From: Tubiluchus corallicola
Taxonomy: Eukaryota; Priapulida; Priapulimorpha; Priapulimorphida; Tubiluchidae
Assembly: GCA_030141605.1 (NCBI GenBank)
Contig: JAQGDQ010001478.1
Span: forward strand, 1-38,889
DNA length: 38,889 bases
Direction of reading: 5' to 3'
Shown one piece after another: positions 1 to 10,738 of the stretch. The stretch's first letter is position 1; each line of letters begins with the position of its first letter. A program made the position numbers and the translations under genes. The notes under the pieces were generated by a model, which was not told the origin of the DNA, searched no databases, and saw only the letters and a program-made list of their open reading frames with translations.

Positions 1-2697
1 GGCATGCATGTATATATATAAGTTTTCTTTCAAAATCAGATTGTATCAAAATGTCTGAAGTAGTAGGTATGTAAGAGACCATCTATTACAGACATTTACA
101 GTCAAAACCTCTTTATACTGCCTACTATAGAACTGGAAAAAAGTTGGCATTAAAGCCGAGTTTGGAATTACAACCAGGTGCATTGACACATACATATCTA
201 TGCAAATAAAGACACTTCGTCAAAAAAAAATTAGGCGAGTTTGGCATAATAAAGGTAGCGTTATAACGAGGTTTGACTGCATCTAAAATTAAACGCATAT
301 ATAAATATGTTAACAGAATCAAAATTCTTAACTTTTTAATCATCACTGCATGAGTTCACTCAAATGTTTAAAACTGGCTAAAATGTTAACTGTATTTTAG
401 ACTTGTCTAAGATTTTTTTAAACGTTTTAAAATGCTTCTTCAGGTTTTAAATGAAAAATGCTAATAATTTAATACTCTACACATCTGCAGTTAATGCATA
501 ACAACAGTAAAATTTAAATAAAAATCACACAAAACCATTCTCTACACACACAACACTTTGCTCAAATGCAGATCAGCCAGCGCAACACACGGATTTGGAA
601 AAAATTTTAAAAACATTTCAGATTTCTACTTTCTAGATTATAAAGAAAGTTATATAAGATAAATATGTGACTCAAACTCCTCAGTTGAAATAGCAGGAAG
701 AAGAAATAATCAACGGCTACATAGTCAGTAGTCTGAAGATTTCCTGTAATTTGCTGCAGACATGAACTTTAAAGCAAATCACTTAAAGGAAAAAAACTAC
801 GTGACTCACTCCGGTTAGATTAGACTGGCTCTCATTTTAATTTACTGTCCAAAATGTGCATTTTTTGCCTACAAAAATTATTAATTGTTTATTATATTTG
901 AATAATTAACTTGGAAAGCAAATTAAGGGCAACTAAATACAGCTATCTCATGTCACTAACTAACCACAGTTTGTGCAATGGTAGGCATCTTCCCTGCGCG
1001 TCAAGCGCATTTGAGTAAACGAACAGTGCTATAATAAGACACTGATGTGATGTCAAGTATATGGGCTCTATGTCACAGACGAACACTGCAGTTCATGATG
1101 ATGCTTATCACGGTACCGCGCCTATTTTTCGGTCACATGAATGTACAAAAAACATGCTATTGCAGGTCTTAGTGGATTCGCTGCGCCACGGGTACCTTTG
1201 AAAGTTTAACAAAATTTAACTATACCAGATAATCATTTTTAATCTATCTAAGGTTTGATTTAAAAAAGGTATCGTAGTTTTCAATATTTTAGAATATACT
1301 TTATCTTCACAATCATCCGGCTTTCCTTTACTAACAGGAGCACACTGCCTCATGACTACCTCTCCTAGTCCTCCTAGTCGCATTATCTCACCATCTAATC
1401 ATCTGACATGGGAGATTCAATAGACAGAAATGACACAGACACATCTGCATGCACCAGAAATCTTCCCAGCCTTCCTCGAGGAAGTTAACAGCGGGAGACA
1501 TAATGGCCGCGTAAATGCTCAGGAGCAAGTTTGTCACCCATTTATGTACTATCAGACACAATGTGGCTTAACTTTGCAGCCACCTACACACCATGAACAC
1601 TCAGTTATTTCTGTTAAATTCCTTAAACACAAAACTAAGTTTTAAAGTATAGTAGCATTGCATTTTAGATCTGTCACGCGTGACCTAGTTCTGTTGAAGC
1701 CAACGCATAATTCATTCTAGACGTTAAAACAAAGGTCTAGCCTAACACTTTCTACTTTTCGGAAAATATAACTATATGTGCAAAGTTCTGGGTTCAAGCC
1801 CCGTATGCAACAATTCTTCACTGCTTCCCTCTTCCCGTTAGCTTGACTGTTGCAATCCTCCTAACTTCCCCGTAACCTCTATGTTGGTAAAAATTGTATA
1901 AAAGTTACAAAAAAGCCACTATGCAGTATTTTTCTCTTGAAATAATTAGAGAAGGATAGCTAAGTATTTCGAGCATGTAGATATAATTCTGGTATAAATT
2001 TGTTTCGCTAATTTAATGCAGAAAATTAGTAAAAAAAATAGAAAAAACATTAGTTTACGCTTAACAACGTCTTCTTGTTCATCATTTTCATGAAAAATAA
2101 TGTAAGCCTAGCAACCAAAATCAGTTTAAGCATCGGTCGCCCAAGCTTGCACTAAAAAGCTTGCTAGTTGAAAGTTTGCCAAAAATCTCCTGCTGCCCCT
2201 GATATTCACTGGCATCGCCTGGAAACACGATTCATAAAAATTATCTATCGTTTGTGTACACTACGCTCGCCATTAAGCGTTGCTGAACAATAATTATTGG
2301 TGAAAAATAAAAGCACAGCTTAGGATCCAATAGGCGCAGCGTGTACGTGTTTATTCACTGTATAAACGCCACCACAAACACCACCTACGCGCTGCTCAAC
2401 TATCAGACATATTCTTAATCACATATCAAAACGAACTCACATGAAATTAAAAACAAAATTTGCTGTATCAAATCACCCCCGAGAAACCATCTCCTCCTCC
2501 CTATGTAATCAATAGTGAAAATTCCTGCCACACTGGGCAGCACCGTCGTTCACCGCTCAGTGACACCCACCGAAAGGCTTTTATACGCAACATGTGCATA
2601 GCGTACGCAGCGTGAATGGCAGCCAATAACCCGTTACACTGCTGGCTGTACTATTCCCGCCCGTTTGATCTAGCTGAGTACTTGTTCTCACACTCAG
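1..2697. other. Non-coding stretch, probably intronic or downstream of the IGF2BP-like gene
   Basis: I see no recognisable exon on either strand in this AT-rich stretch. If the IGF2BP-like gene on the minus strand continues to the left, this is intron sequence of that gene. A perfect match to the RNA polymerase III B-box consensus (GGTTCAAGCCC) lies at 1791-1801, but no convincing tRNA fold surrounds it. The part from about 2540 to 2697 is richer in G+C and has a CCAAT motif, just before a tandem array. It could be regulatory, but nothing proves that. Confidence 0.4.
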
Positions 2698-3152
2698 TCA
2701 TTTCTACAACAAGCATGGGAAATGTACAGTAGACGACAGAATAGGTGGCGTTGTCTCAATGCTCTTGTAAGCTGAAACTTACGACAAATCATTTCTACAA
2801 CAAGCATGGGAAATGTACAGTAGACGATAGAATAGGTGGCGTTGTCTCAATGCTCTTGTAAGCTGTAACTTACGACAAGTCATTTCTACAACAAGCATGG
2901 GAAGTGTACAGTACACGACAGAATAGGTGGCGTTGTCTCACTGCTCTTGTAAGCTGTAACTTACGACAAGTTATTTCTACAACAAGCATGGGAAATGTAC
3001 AGTAGACGACAGAATAGATGGCGTTGTCTCACTGCTCTTGTAAGCTGTAACTTACGACAAATCATTTCTACAACAAGCATGGGAAATGTACAGTAGACGA
3101 CAGAATAGGTGGCGTTGTCTCACTGCTCTTGTAAGCTGAAACTTACGGCAAG
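2698..3152. repeat. Tandem array, 91-bp unit, 5 copies
   Basis: Five consecutive copies of a 91-bp unit start at 2698, 2789, 2880, 2971 and 3062. They differ by only a few substitutions, so the array is young or homogenised. Each unit ends with an imperfect inverted repeat (TTGTAAG, about 6 nt, CTTACGACAA) that could form a small hairpin. The array is flanked on the left by a G+C-richer segment and on the right by unique sequence. Confidence 0.95.
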
Positions 3153-4410
3153 TAAGACAGTAACAGAAGATTAACCTACGTAAAAACGACAAAATGAAAG
3201 ATAACAATATTACAGTCCTTGCAAATAGTACAAAAGATGTAAGATATCTTAGTCTTCTACAATGTATAAGCGTCGACACATTTTATAGCTAAACAATTTA
3301 TTACAACATGTAATGTCAATCTTCGAAGCAAATGAATAAGAGTGCAAGAAAATCCTCGAGATTATGCGTGAAATCAAGCTCGTACAATTACATCTGTGAC
3401 AATGCCAGTGTTTGACAAATAACTACTGTATGTCAGAAGCGAAATAAAACCACAGCGCTAGAAAACGGCAGCGTCAAAATCGTCTTCATGTCATGACAAG
3501 TTTGACAATTGCAGCTTGAACTAGCTTCATCCATTTCATTCTGTGGTTTGATGTTTGTTAACCATCAAACGTTTTACTCCACACGGAGATTATTATGGAA
3601 ATAGGTCATCCGATGACATACCAGTTGATGACGTTATACTTCAAACTGACCATTTGACCTTACATGGAATACTGCAGTCACGTCAGGGCTGACGCCTCAG
3701 CTCGTTCTTACATGACAGAACTGAAAATTTAATTTTTGTTGTGGATGCTCTCTATTCGCTCTTTCCCAAATGGAAACGGTCTCTTTATCGTACTCGTTTT
3801 TCATCTGCTTCTCACCAAGGAGAGTCCAAGTTTCTTATAAACCGTTTTTCGCACGGGCTTCTTATCTGTGGAATTCCCTACGTGAAAATTTCTTGCCTGA
3901 AAACTACTCACTCGATTTAAAAAGAACCTTAACAGACACATGAAATAGCTAGTAAATTATTTTAATGAATTCTATTTCTCTGGACATGTACCTCCCCCCC
4001 CCCGAAAGTTACCACTGTTTTTTCAGCAGGAAAATATGTATAACCATCACTTGCCATGATTTTGCCCGGGCAGTTAAAATTCAGCATCTGGATGAAATTG
4101 CTCACACTACAAGTTTGTACTAAATTTTCACACAGGGGAAATTATGCAATTAAAACCAAACCTACCATCTCATCATCTTAACAGTCACAGCAATATACTG
4201 GGCATCCAAATAAGTAAACAATTTTAATTGTTTACAGCTGTTTTTGTGTTTACGTGTGAAACAAATTTTAATTGTTTATTTGTTGCTTTTATGATTTAAT
4301 TGCATTACCTGCTTGCCTTATTTGTTGTTAGCAGAGATTTAAATACAAAGATTTAGCAGCTTTGCATTTTGTTTACTTGCTACATTTAACATTTGACTAC
4401 ATACTTTCCA
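3153..4410. other. Non-coding stretch with one LINE fossil
   Basis: No host exon was recognised here. The only interpretable content is the remnant of a LINE C-terminus at about 3745-3943. A run of ten C bases lies near 3995. Confidence 0.4.
3745..3943 (+). mobile_element. Degenerate 3' end of a LINE reading frame
   Basis: Two overlapping plus-strand frames, joined by a frameshift near 3840, resemble the extreme C-terminus of many LINE ORF2 proteins. First comes a TRFSSASHQ-like segment, then FFARASYLWNSLRENFLP and SLDLKRTLTDT before a TGA at 3941-3943. The pattern of aromatic/basic residues, then LWNSLP-like, then a closing F/LKRxLxxH-like motif, is typical of CR1/L2/Jockey-type elements. 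No reverse transcriptase core is preserved, so this is a short dead fragment. Clade assignment is not possible from so little sequence. Confidence 0.5.
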
Positions 4411-4575
4411 CTTAACTATGTATTTCTGCAGTCCTTTAAACTATTCTTAAGTTATATAGGGGTGACTTAACTCTGTATTTCTGCAGTTCTTTAAACTATT
4501 CTTAAGTTATATAGGGGTGACTTAACTCTGTATTTCTGCAGTTCTTTAAACTATTCTTAAGTTATATAGGGGTGG
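4411..4575. repeat. Tandem array, 55-bp unit, 3 copies
   Basis: Three copies start at 4411, 4466 and 4521. Each contains TATTTCTGCAG, TTAAACTATTCTTAAG and TATAGGGGTG. Copies 2 and 3 are practically identical and copy 1 differs by a few bases. No coding meaning is visible. Confidence 0.93.
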
Positions 4576-4660
4576 CTGATTCGATGACCTCCTGGTCCTT
4601 CACCACCCCATTTTTACACACTTTACATAATTTGTTGTAAATTGTCTTATGAACTTATAA

Positions 4661-4838
4661 CATAAATAAACTTTTGCATTTAACAGAAGTGAGTTAACAT
4701 TCTTCTACTAAGTATCTTAAAAAATCTCAAACAAAAATAAAGTATTCGACATAAATAAACTTTCGAACTTAACTGAATTGAATAATTATACTATTTTTCT
4801 ACTAAGCATCTTAAAAAATCTTAAACTAAAGTAAACTT
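4661..4838. repeat. Diverged tandem duplication, about 89 bp x 2
   Basis: Two diverged copies start at the motif CATAAATAAACTTT (4661 and 4750). They share TTCTACTAAG and ATCTTAAAAAATCT. They are much older than the neighbouring 55-bp array, because substitutions are scattered through the whole unit. Confidence 0.75.
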
Positions 4839-5262
4839 ATAAATGCCTGGAGTAAATGTGTTGTTTCTTTGTCTATCCAGCTGTGCAGTCAATATGAAAG
4901 ATATGTACATTTAATTTTCCACTTGATCACTACCAAGCTTTCTCTCATTATGAAGCCAGAGCAGCAGTTTTACATGCAGCAACATCACATTTGAACAGGA
5001 AACACAAACTATTTGAACAAAACTTAACACTACAGTTTGACAACAAGGTGTTCACAAAGTAAGAAACACCGAAGCACCCGACTCTAACTTACTCAGAAAT
5101 CAGTTCCATCTGCATCACAGAAAACTTTGCAAAGCAGAATTCTGTAAAGGAGCACAAACTTGGTGACTTATGGAGCAAGAGAGGCTCTTTCTCTGCTACG
5201 GCTGGCAAACTCGGCTGCACAGCAGATACCATGCTAGAGGGATCAACTTACTAGACAGCCAC

Positions 5263-5296
5263 ATCACGTGACGTTAGTGTAGCAGGTCACGTGACC
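5263..5296. promoter_or_regulatory. Two CACGTG E-boxes, one in a 12-bp palindrome
   Basis: ATCACGTGAC (5263-5272) is followed 13 bp later by the perfect palindrome GGTCACGTGACC (5285-5296). GTCACGTGAC is the preferred core of USF/MITF/TFE-type bHLH-zip factors. The sites are seen directly; regulatory use is inferred. No gene start is recognised beside them. Confidence 0.4.
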
Positions 5297-5510
5297 CAGG
5301 CGGGCTTGAGCGTTAATATATCAAGCAATCAAAGCTTAGCTTATTTATAACATAATGCAAATGTGCAGTGTTTGACATAGTTTATGTGAAAGAAGGAACC
5401 TATCATAAAGAGTAAGATAGTAGAGAAGTTTTAAAATAATAGCAAATCACAATGAGGAATTCAGAATCTAATGTACTACAATACTTTATATTGTAAATTA
5501 TCTAGTGAAA

Positions 5511-5762
5511 TTAATTTAGAGTTAACTGTAAAACTTCATGTGACATCTGTAATTGTGTAATTAGCTTCTTTGGTAATTTCACTTTATATATTATTGGGAA
5601 TCCTTGATTTCTGTTTGCATACATTATGGCAGTCGATTTCATTTTAAAGTATTCCTCAAATTTTGCATTTCTATCAAGCGTAAAGAACAATTTGGTCACT
5701 CTACTGTCCAAATCTATTGGATACCAATTGGATTTTCTAATGTCTACGAGCAGGTTAACCAA
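5511..5762 (-). other. Unrecognised open frame of about 80 codons
   Basis: A minus-strand frame stays open for about 83 codons in strongly AT-rich DNA and ends in TAA at 5511-5513. It has no ATG at its head: a TGA immediately precedes the TTG at 5762. The peptide is rich in charged and aromatic residues (for example NWYPIDLDSRV and KFEEYFKMKS). It does not match IGF2BP or any family I recognise. It could be an internal exon, a relic of a mobile element, or chance. I do not assign a function. Confidence 0.2.
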
Positions 5763-5960
5763 TCAGCCTTAACAAGTTAAATTAACTTAAATTTAACTGA
5801 AAAACTTTTAGTTACAAATAAGCCAAGGACAAACACACAGACAAACGACCGTCAAATTGATAAGATAAAAACCTAAAAATCATAAGAAGCAAACAAACGA
5901 AACTGCAGCTTTAAGTAAGACATGTAGTGTTATCATTCTATAATAACTTATAAAACGGCA

Positions 5961-8453
5961 AACGGGCATGATCGGATACCAGGATCGGGTAGACGGCAAT
6001 GATCAGGACTTTCTGTGACTAGCCACGGGATCGGGTAGACAGCAAGGATCAGGACTTTCTGTGACCAGCCACGGGATCGGGTAGACAGCAATGATCAGGA
6101 CTTTCTGTGACTAGCCACGGGATCGGGTAGACAGCAAGGATCAGGACTTTCTGTGACCAGCCACGGGATCGGGTAGACAGCAATGATCAGGACTTTCTGT
6201 GACCAGCCACGGGATCGGGTAGACAGCAAGGATCAGGACTTTCTGTGACCAGCCACGGGATCGGGTAGACAGCAATGATCAGGACTTTCTGTGACTAGCC
6301 ACGGGATCGGGTAGACAGCAAGGATCGGGACTTTCTGTGACCATCCACGGGATCGGGTAGACAGCAAGGATCGGGATTTTCTGTGACCAGCCACGGGATC
6401 GGGTAGACGGCAATAATCGGGACTTTCTGTGACCAGCCACTGGATCGGGTAGACAGCAATAAGCAGGAATTTATGTGACCAGCCACGGGATCAGGTAGAC
6501 AGCAATGATCAGGACTTTCTGTGACCATCCACGGGATCGGGTAGACAGCAATGATCAGGACTTTCTGTGACCAGCCACGGGATCGGGTAGACAGCAATGA
6601 TCGGGATTTCTGTGACCAGCCACGGGATCAGATAGACAGCAAGGATCAGGACTTTCTGTGACCATCCACGGGATCGGGTAGACAGCAATGATCAGAACTT
6701 TCTGTGACCAGCCACGGGATCGGGTAGACAGCAATGATCGGGATTTCTGTGACCAGCCACGGGATCGGGTAGACAGCAAGGATCAGGACTTTCTGTGACC
6801 AGCCACGGGATCGGGTAGACAGCAATGATCAGGACTTTCTGTGACCAGCCACGGGATCGGGTAGACAGCAAGGATCAGGACTTTCTGTGACCAGCCACGG
6901 GATCGGGTAGACAGCAAGGATCGGGACTTTCTGTGACCAGCCACAGGATCGGGTAGACAGCAATGATCGGGATTTCTGTGACCAGCCACTGGATCGGGTA
7001 GACAGCAATGATCGGGATTTCTGTGACCAGCCACTGGAACGGGTTGACGGCAATGATCGGGATTTTCTGTGACCAGCCACGGGATCGGGTAGACAGCAAT
7101 AAGCAGGAATTTCTGTGACCAGCAACAGGATCGGGCAGACGGCAATAATCGGGATTTCTGTGACCAGCCACGGGATCGGGATTTTCTGTGACTAGCCACG
7201 GGATCGGGTAGACAGCAAGGATCGGGACTTTCTGTGACCATCCACGGGATCGGGTAGACAGCAAGGATCGGGATTTTCTGTGACCAGCCACGGGATCGGG
7301 TAGACGGCAATAATCGGGACTTTCTGTGACCAGCCACTGGATCGGGTAGACAGCAATAAGCAGGAATTTATGTGACCAGCCACGGGATCAGGTAGACAGC
7401 AATGATCAGGACTTTCTGTGACCATCCACGGGATCGGGTAGACAGCAATGATCAGGACTTTCTGTGACCAGCCACGGGATCGGGTAGACAGCAATGATCG
7501 GGATTTCTGTGACCAGCCACGGGATCGGATAGACAGCAAGGATCAGGACTTTCTGTGACCATCCACGGGATCGGGTAGACAGCAATGATCAGAACTTTCT
7601 GTGACCAGCCACGGGATCGGGTAGACAGCAATGATCGGGATTTCTGTGACCAGCCACGGGATCGGGTAGACAGCAAGGATCAGGACTTTCTGTGACCAGC
7701 CACGGGATCGGGTAGACAGCAATGATCAGGACTTTCTGTGACCAGCCACGGGATCGGGTAGACAGCAAGGATCAGGACTTTCTGTGACCAGCCACGGGAT
7801 CGGGTAGACAGCAAGGATCGGGACTTTCTGTGACCAGCCACAGGATCGGGTAGACAGCAATGATCGGGATTTCTGTGACCAGCCACTGGATCGGGTAGAC
7901 AGCAATGATCGGGATTTCTGTGACCAGCCACTGGAACGGGTTGACGGCAATGATCGGGATTTTCTGTGACCAGCCACGGGATCGGGTAGACAGCAATAAG
8001 CAGGAATTTCTGTGACCAGCAACAGGATCGGGCAGACGGCAATAATCGGGATTTCTGTGACCAGCCACGGGATCGGGATTTTCTGTGACCAGCCACGGGA
8101 TCGGGTAGACGGCAATAATCAAGATTTTCTGTGACCAGCCACGGGATCGGGTAGACGGCAATAATTGGGATTTTCTGTGACCAGCCACGGGATCGGGTAG
8201 ACAGCAATAATCGGGATTTTCTGTGACCAGCCACGGGATCGGGTAGACGGCAATAATCGGGATTTTCTGTGACCAGCCACGGGATGGGGTAGACAGCAAT
8301 GATCAGGACTTTCTGTGACCAGCCACGGGATCGAGTAGACAGCAATGATCAGGACTTTCTGTGACCAGCCACGGGATCGGGTAGACAGCAAGGATCAGGA
8401 CTTTCTGTGACCAGCCACGGGATCGGGTAGACGGCAATGATCAAGATTTTCTG
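5961..8453. repeat. Large minisatellite, 46-bp unit, about 54 copies
   Basis: A 46-bp unit (GGGATCGGGTAGACAGCAAT followed by GATCAGGACTTTCTGTGACC and AGCCAC) is repeated head to tail for about 2.5 kb. Variants differ at a few positions: AATGATC/AAGGATC/AATAATC, CAGGACT/CGGGATT, CCAGCC/CCATCC. Some units are 45 bp, and two are shortened to about 21 bp near 7170 and 8070. Because 46 is not a multiple of 3 and the minus strand of the unit has no stop codon in any frame, long open frames appear in all three minus-strand frames. These are by-products of the repeat, not genes. The array lies just 3' of IGF2BP exon 2, presumably inside the next intron. Confidence 0.97.
6294..8087. repeat. Higher-order repeat: 897-bp block duplicated in tandem
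   Basis: Within the 46-bp array, the ordered series of variant units at about 6294-7190 recurs at about 7191-8087 with an offset of 897 bp. Shared diagnostic variants include the CCATCCACGG unit at 6331/7228, the AATAAGCAGGAATTTATGTG unit, the GAACGGGTTGAC unit and the shortened unit at the end. I noticed only one clear substitution between the copies (GATCAGATAG against GATCGGATAG near 6630/7527). The duplication is therefore much younger than the divergence among the 46-bp units. Confidence 0.9.
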
Positions 8454-8649
8454 TAAACTTCTGACACAAGATAAAGGTTCACATGTGAAAATTAAGCAGT
8501 ATAACCCCCAGCACAGAAAATAAAAGTTACTGGTCAATCATAGTTTGATTACAGTTGCAAAAATAAACAAAACAATAACAAATTACTGAGTTATCTTTTA
8601 ACAAACATTTTTAACATTAAAATACAGAATCTTGTGCACAGTAACTAAC

Positions 8650-8707
8650 CTGCCTTTCCGTGACACTGAAGGCTCAACAACAATAAGCGATCCTTGAAGA
8701 TTAAATC
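8650..8707 (-). CDS. IGF2BP: IGF2BP-like RNA-binding protein, exon 2 (end of RRM1)
   Basis: This 58-nt exon lies between a good acceptor (TTTTTTATTGCAG before 8707) and a donor (GTTAGT after 8650). Its phase matches exon 1: the split Gly codon G|GA is restored, then FNLQGSLIVVEPSVSRKG follows. This aligns with the end of the first RRM in vertebrate IGF2BPs, where a short second exon encodes the last beta strand (LEIEHSV-like, here LIVVEPSV) and the start of the linker to RRM2. The exon size agrees with the family, about 60 nt. Two leftover bases (AG) require a phase-2 continuation, which I could not find in the remaining 8.6 kb to the left. Confidence 0.85.
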
Positions 8708-8862
8708 CTGCAATAAAAAACCCATTTGGTTAAAGAAACTTTTCTTAATTTTTGCTTGACAGAACCAGGGCTACGAAAAATGAGTGTTGTTTTATTATTT
8801 ATAAACAAACAAACACATTTTTTGAACATTTCAAATGTCTTTCGGCTACTCTGATCACTTGA

Positions 8863-8937
8863 GGTACAGCGGCTTAGCAATGCAAGACATTTGCCTTGTA
8901 AGCAGAAGGACTGCGGTTCAAATTTAGGTTGTATACC
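8863..8937 (+). pseudogene. tRNA-Thr(TGT)-like sequence, pseudogene or SINE head
   Basis: The 75-nt segment has a tRNA layout. The acceptor halves GGTACAG and TGTATACC pair at about five of seven positions. A D-arm region GGCTTAGCAATGC follows. The anticodon arm TTTGC-CTTGTAA-GCAGA is fully paired and has U33 and anticodon TGT (Thr). A B-box GGTTCAAATTT follows. The T stem is poorly paired and the A box is imperfect, so an active tRNA gene is unlikely. It is probably a decayed tRNA gene or the head of a tRNA-derived SINE. It sits in IGF2BP intron 1, antisense to that gene. Confidence 0.55.
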
Positions 8938-10255
8938 AACTTTTTCACATTTTCAGTTCTTACTGCGGATTTATTTAAGTTTCCTTTTCTACTTGCTCCA
9001 GTATGACCACAATTAATGTGTACATCCAAGGAAAAACTTTATTTATTAAAGGGCATACGTTGTCACTCTGACCTCTCAATTGCCAATTTCACTCAAAATG
9101 TTGCATTTGAAAAAAGGATAAATTATATTGATTTTCCATTCTACAACATAAGAAATATTTTACAAAAACAATAGAATAGCGCCTGTCAAATCCAGGGCTG
9201 TAGACCTTACAAGAAGTGCATTTCACTAGTTCAAAATAAAAAAAAATCAGAAATTTCTCATCATATGGCCTGGACATAACTCATGAGCTTTTCCAAAGCC
9301 TTTGGTACTGTTTTACTAAACTTGGAAATTTTTGCAAACAACAGTGATATTGATTTGGTCCAGATAATTTAACAACAATTTTTTTACATTATATTTTACA
9401 AATTTGTCAGCTAATTTCTACACATAACTGTGAAGTCTATGATGTTTTAAATGCAAAATAATGATAAAAAACAAAATTATTTTAAGGAAAAGGTTGCGAT
9501 GCTTGAAAACAATCTACCCTATAAAATACTGAAAAAGAACATTTTTTTCCAGAGTAATTTATGTGAAAGAAATTAGCACAGAAACATGATACCTCATTAA
9601 CACGGCTCATTTTCTGCTGTTACATACTTCACATGCGTTACATACTTACTCTGCACCATTCGCTATTTGGATAGGCACCTGCACCTCAGAAACGCCTGCA
9701 CAAAAAAGGTGCCGTACCTCTCAGTTCAGAGGTGTCCAGTTCTGATTTAGTGCACACGTTGAAAACATTATGTGGTATACAGAAGTAAATTTGAAATTTG
9801 AATTTTGAAATTTGCCGAGTTTTTGGATATCCCGGTAAATGTTGTATAGTAGCACTACCCTACATCAAATTTCGCTTTCGCAAACACGTGCATGGAATGA
9901 AAGCTCTGCTGACAACTGAACACTGATCAATGAAAATTACATGTTTGAATGCGATGTCATCACTAACTGCACTCCATAGCTGTTTCAAGCTGTTATTTAA
10001 TTATCAAAACTCTTCAATTACACGTCTTAGAACGTATACTTTTTTTTATCGTATTTCAAAATGGCATAGGACGTGAAAAAGCATCCTGTCTTTATTTAGT
10101 TAGTTCAAAGTTAGTTAGGCACTTGGCAAGAGCTTGTTTAATGTAGAAGGTTGTGGTGAAATCAGAACCTTGAACAGGAAAGTATTAATCCTAAAAAGTG
10201 TCACCCGACACTACAGCAACTATCTTGACCATGTTTAGTGTTTAAATGTGCACAT

Positions 10256-10273
10256 TCTCTCTTAAAAGAGAGA
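10256..10273. repeat. 18-bp perfect inverted repeat
   Basis: TCTCTCTT-AA-AAGAGAGA is a perfect palindrome with 8-bp arms, followed by a T-rich stretch. In a eukaryotic intron it has no assigned role. It may be a remnant of a simple repeat or a small hairpin in the transcript. Confidence 0.6.
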
Positions 10274-10661
10274 GTTTTTCACCACTATCACAGTCCACTT
10301 ACTAAACAGGCTCAGTGTTGCTTATCTTTGGTTGCCAAGTACATAAGGTGACTTTAGTGTTACAATGCTCGAATTTTGTGTAGTTTCTGTTTCTATTTGT
10401 ATGCAAGGCTAAAATAGTTGTAACTGAATTAGTTTGGCGTAAGTACTGCAGTTCAATTTCAGGAAAACGGATTTGGATTTGGTTCAAAAATCAATTTTAT
10501 GAAGTATAGATTCTGCAAAACCCTAGTATATGTGACAATGATGTGTAGTATTAACAATACTTCTGAGTTAAATTTCTCACAAATCTTATCAATGATGGAA
10601 TAAGCTCACAATTGAAATTTCAAACCAAACTTGCTCTAAAGAAACAGCGAGAAAGTCACGA

Positions 10662-10738
10662 AATTTTAACCAGCCTGGATTTGAACCAGGAACCTCTTGT
10701 TCGTAAGATAAGTGTCGTGGATGCTAGATTACTAGAAA
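10662..10738 (-). mobile_element. tRNA-derived repeat (SINE-like head)
   Basis: On the minus strand a perfect B-box GGTTCAAATCC (10677-10687) lies in a perfectly paired T-arm (CCTGG-TTCAAAT-CCAGG). Upstream is a mostly paired anticodon arm (CTTAT-CTTACGA-ACAAG, anticodon TAC, Val-like). The expected 5' acceptor strand is absent, so this is not an intact tRNA gene. The features fit the tRNA-related head of a SINE or a truncated tRNA pseudogene. It is in sense orientation within IGF2BP intron 1. Confidence 0.45.

Noticed and set aside
5961-8453. CRISPR-like regular repeat
   Set aside because: There are no unique spacers. The whole 46-bp period is repeated, and the genome is eukaryotic.
6295-8537. 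Many minus-strand open frames of 60-221 codons in the 46-bp array
   Set aside because: They are shifted readings of one stop-free 46-bp unit, overlap each other in all three frames, and have no splice or start context.
1-8649. IGF2BP exon 3 (RRM2 start, RKIQIRNIP-like)
   Set aside because: I looked for its coding pattern on the minus strand and did not find it. It probably lies left of the window.
10256-10273. Rho-independent terminator
   Set aside because: The hairpin followed by T bases resembles one, but the surrounding genes are spliced eukaryotic genes.
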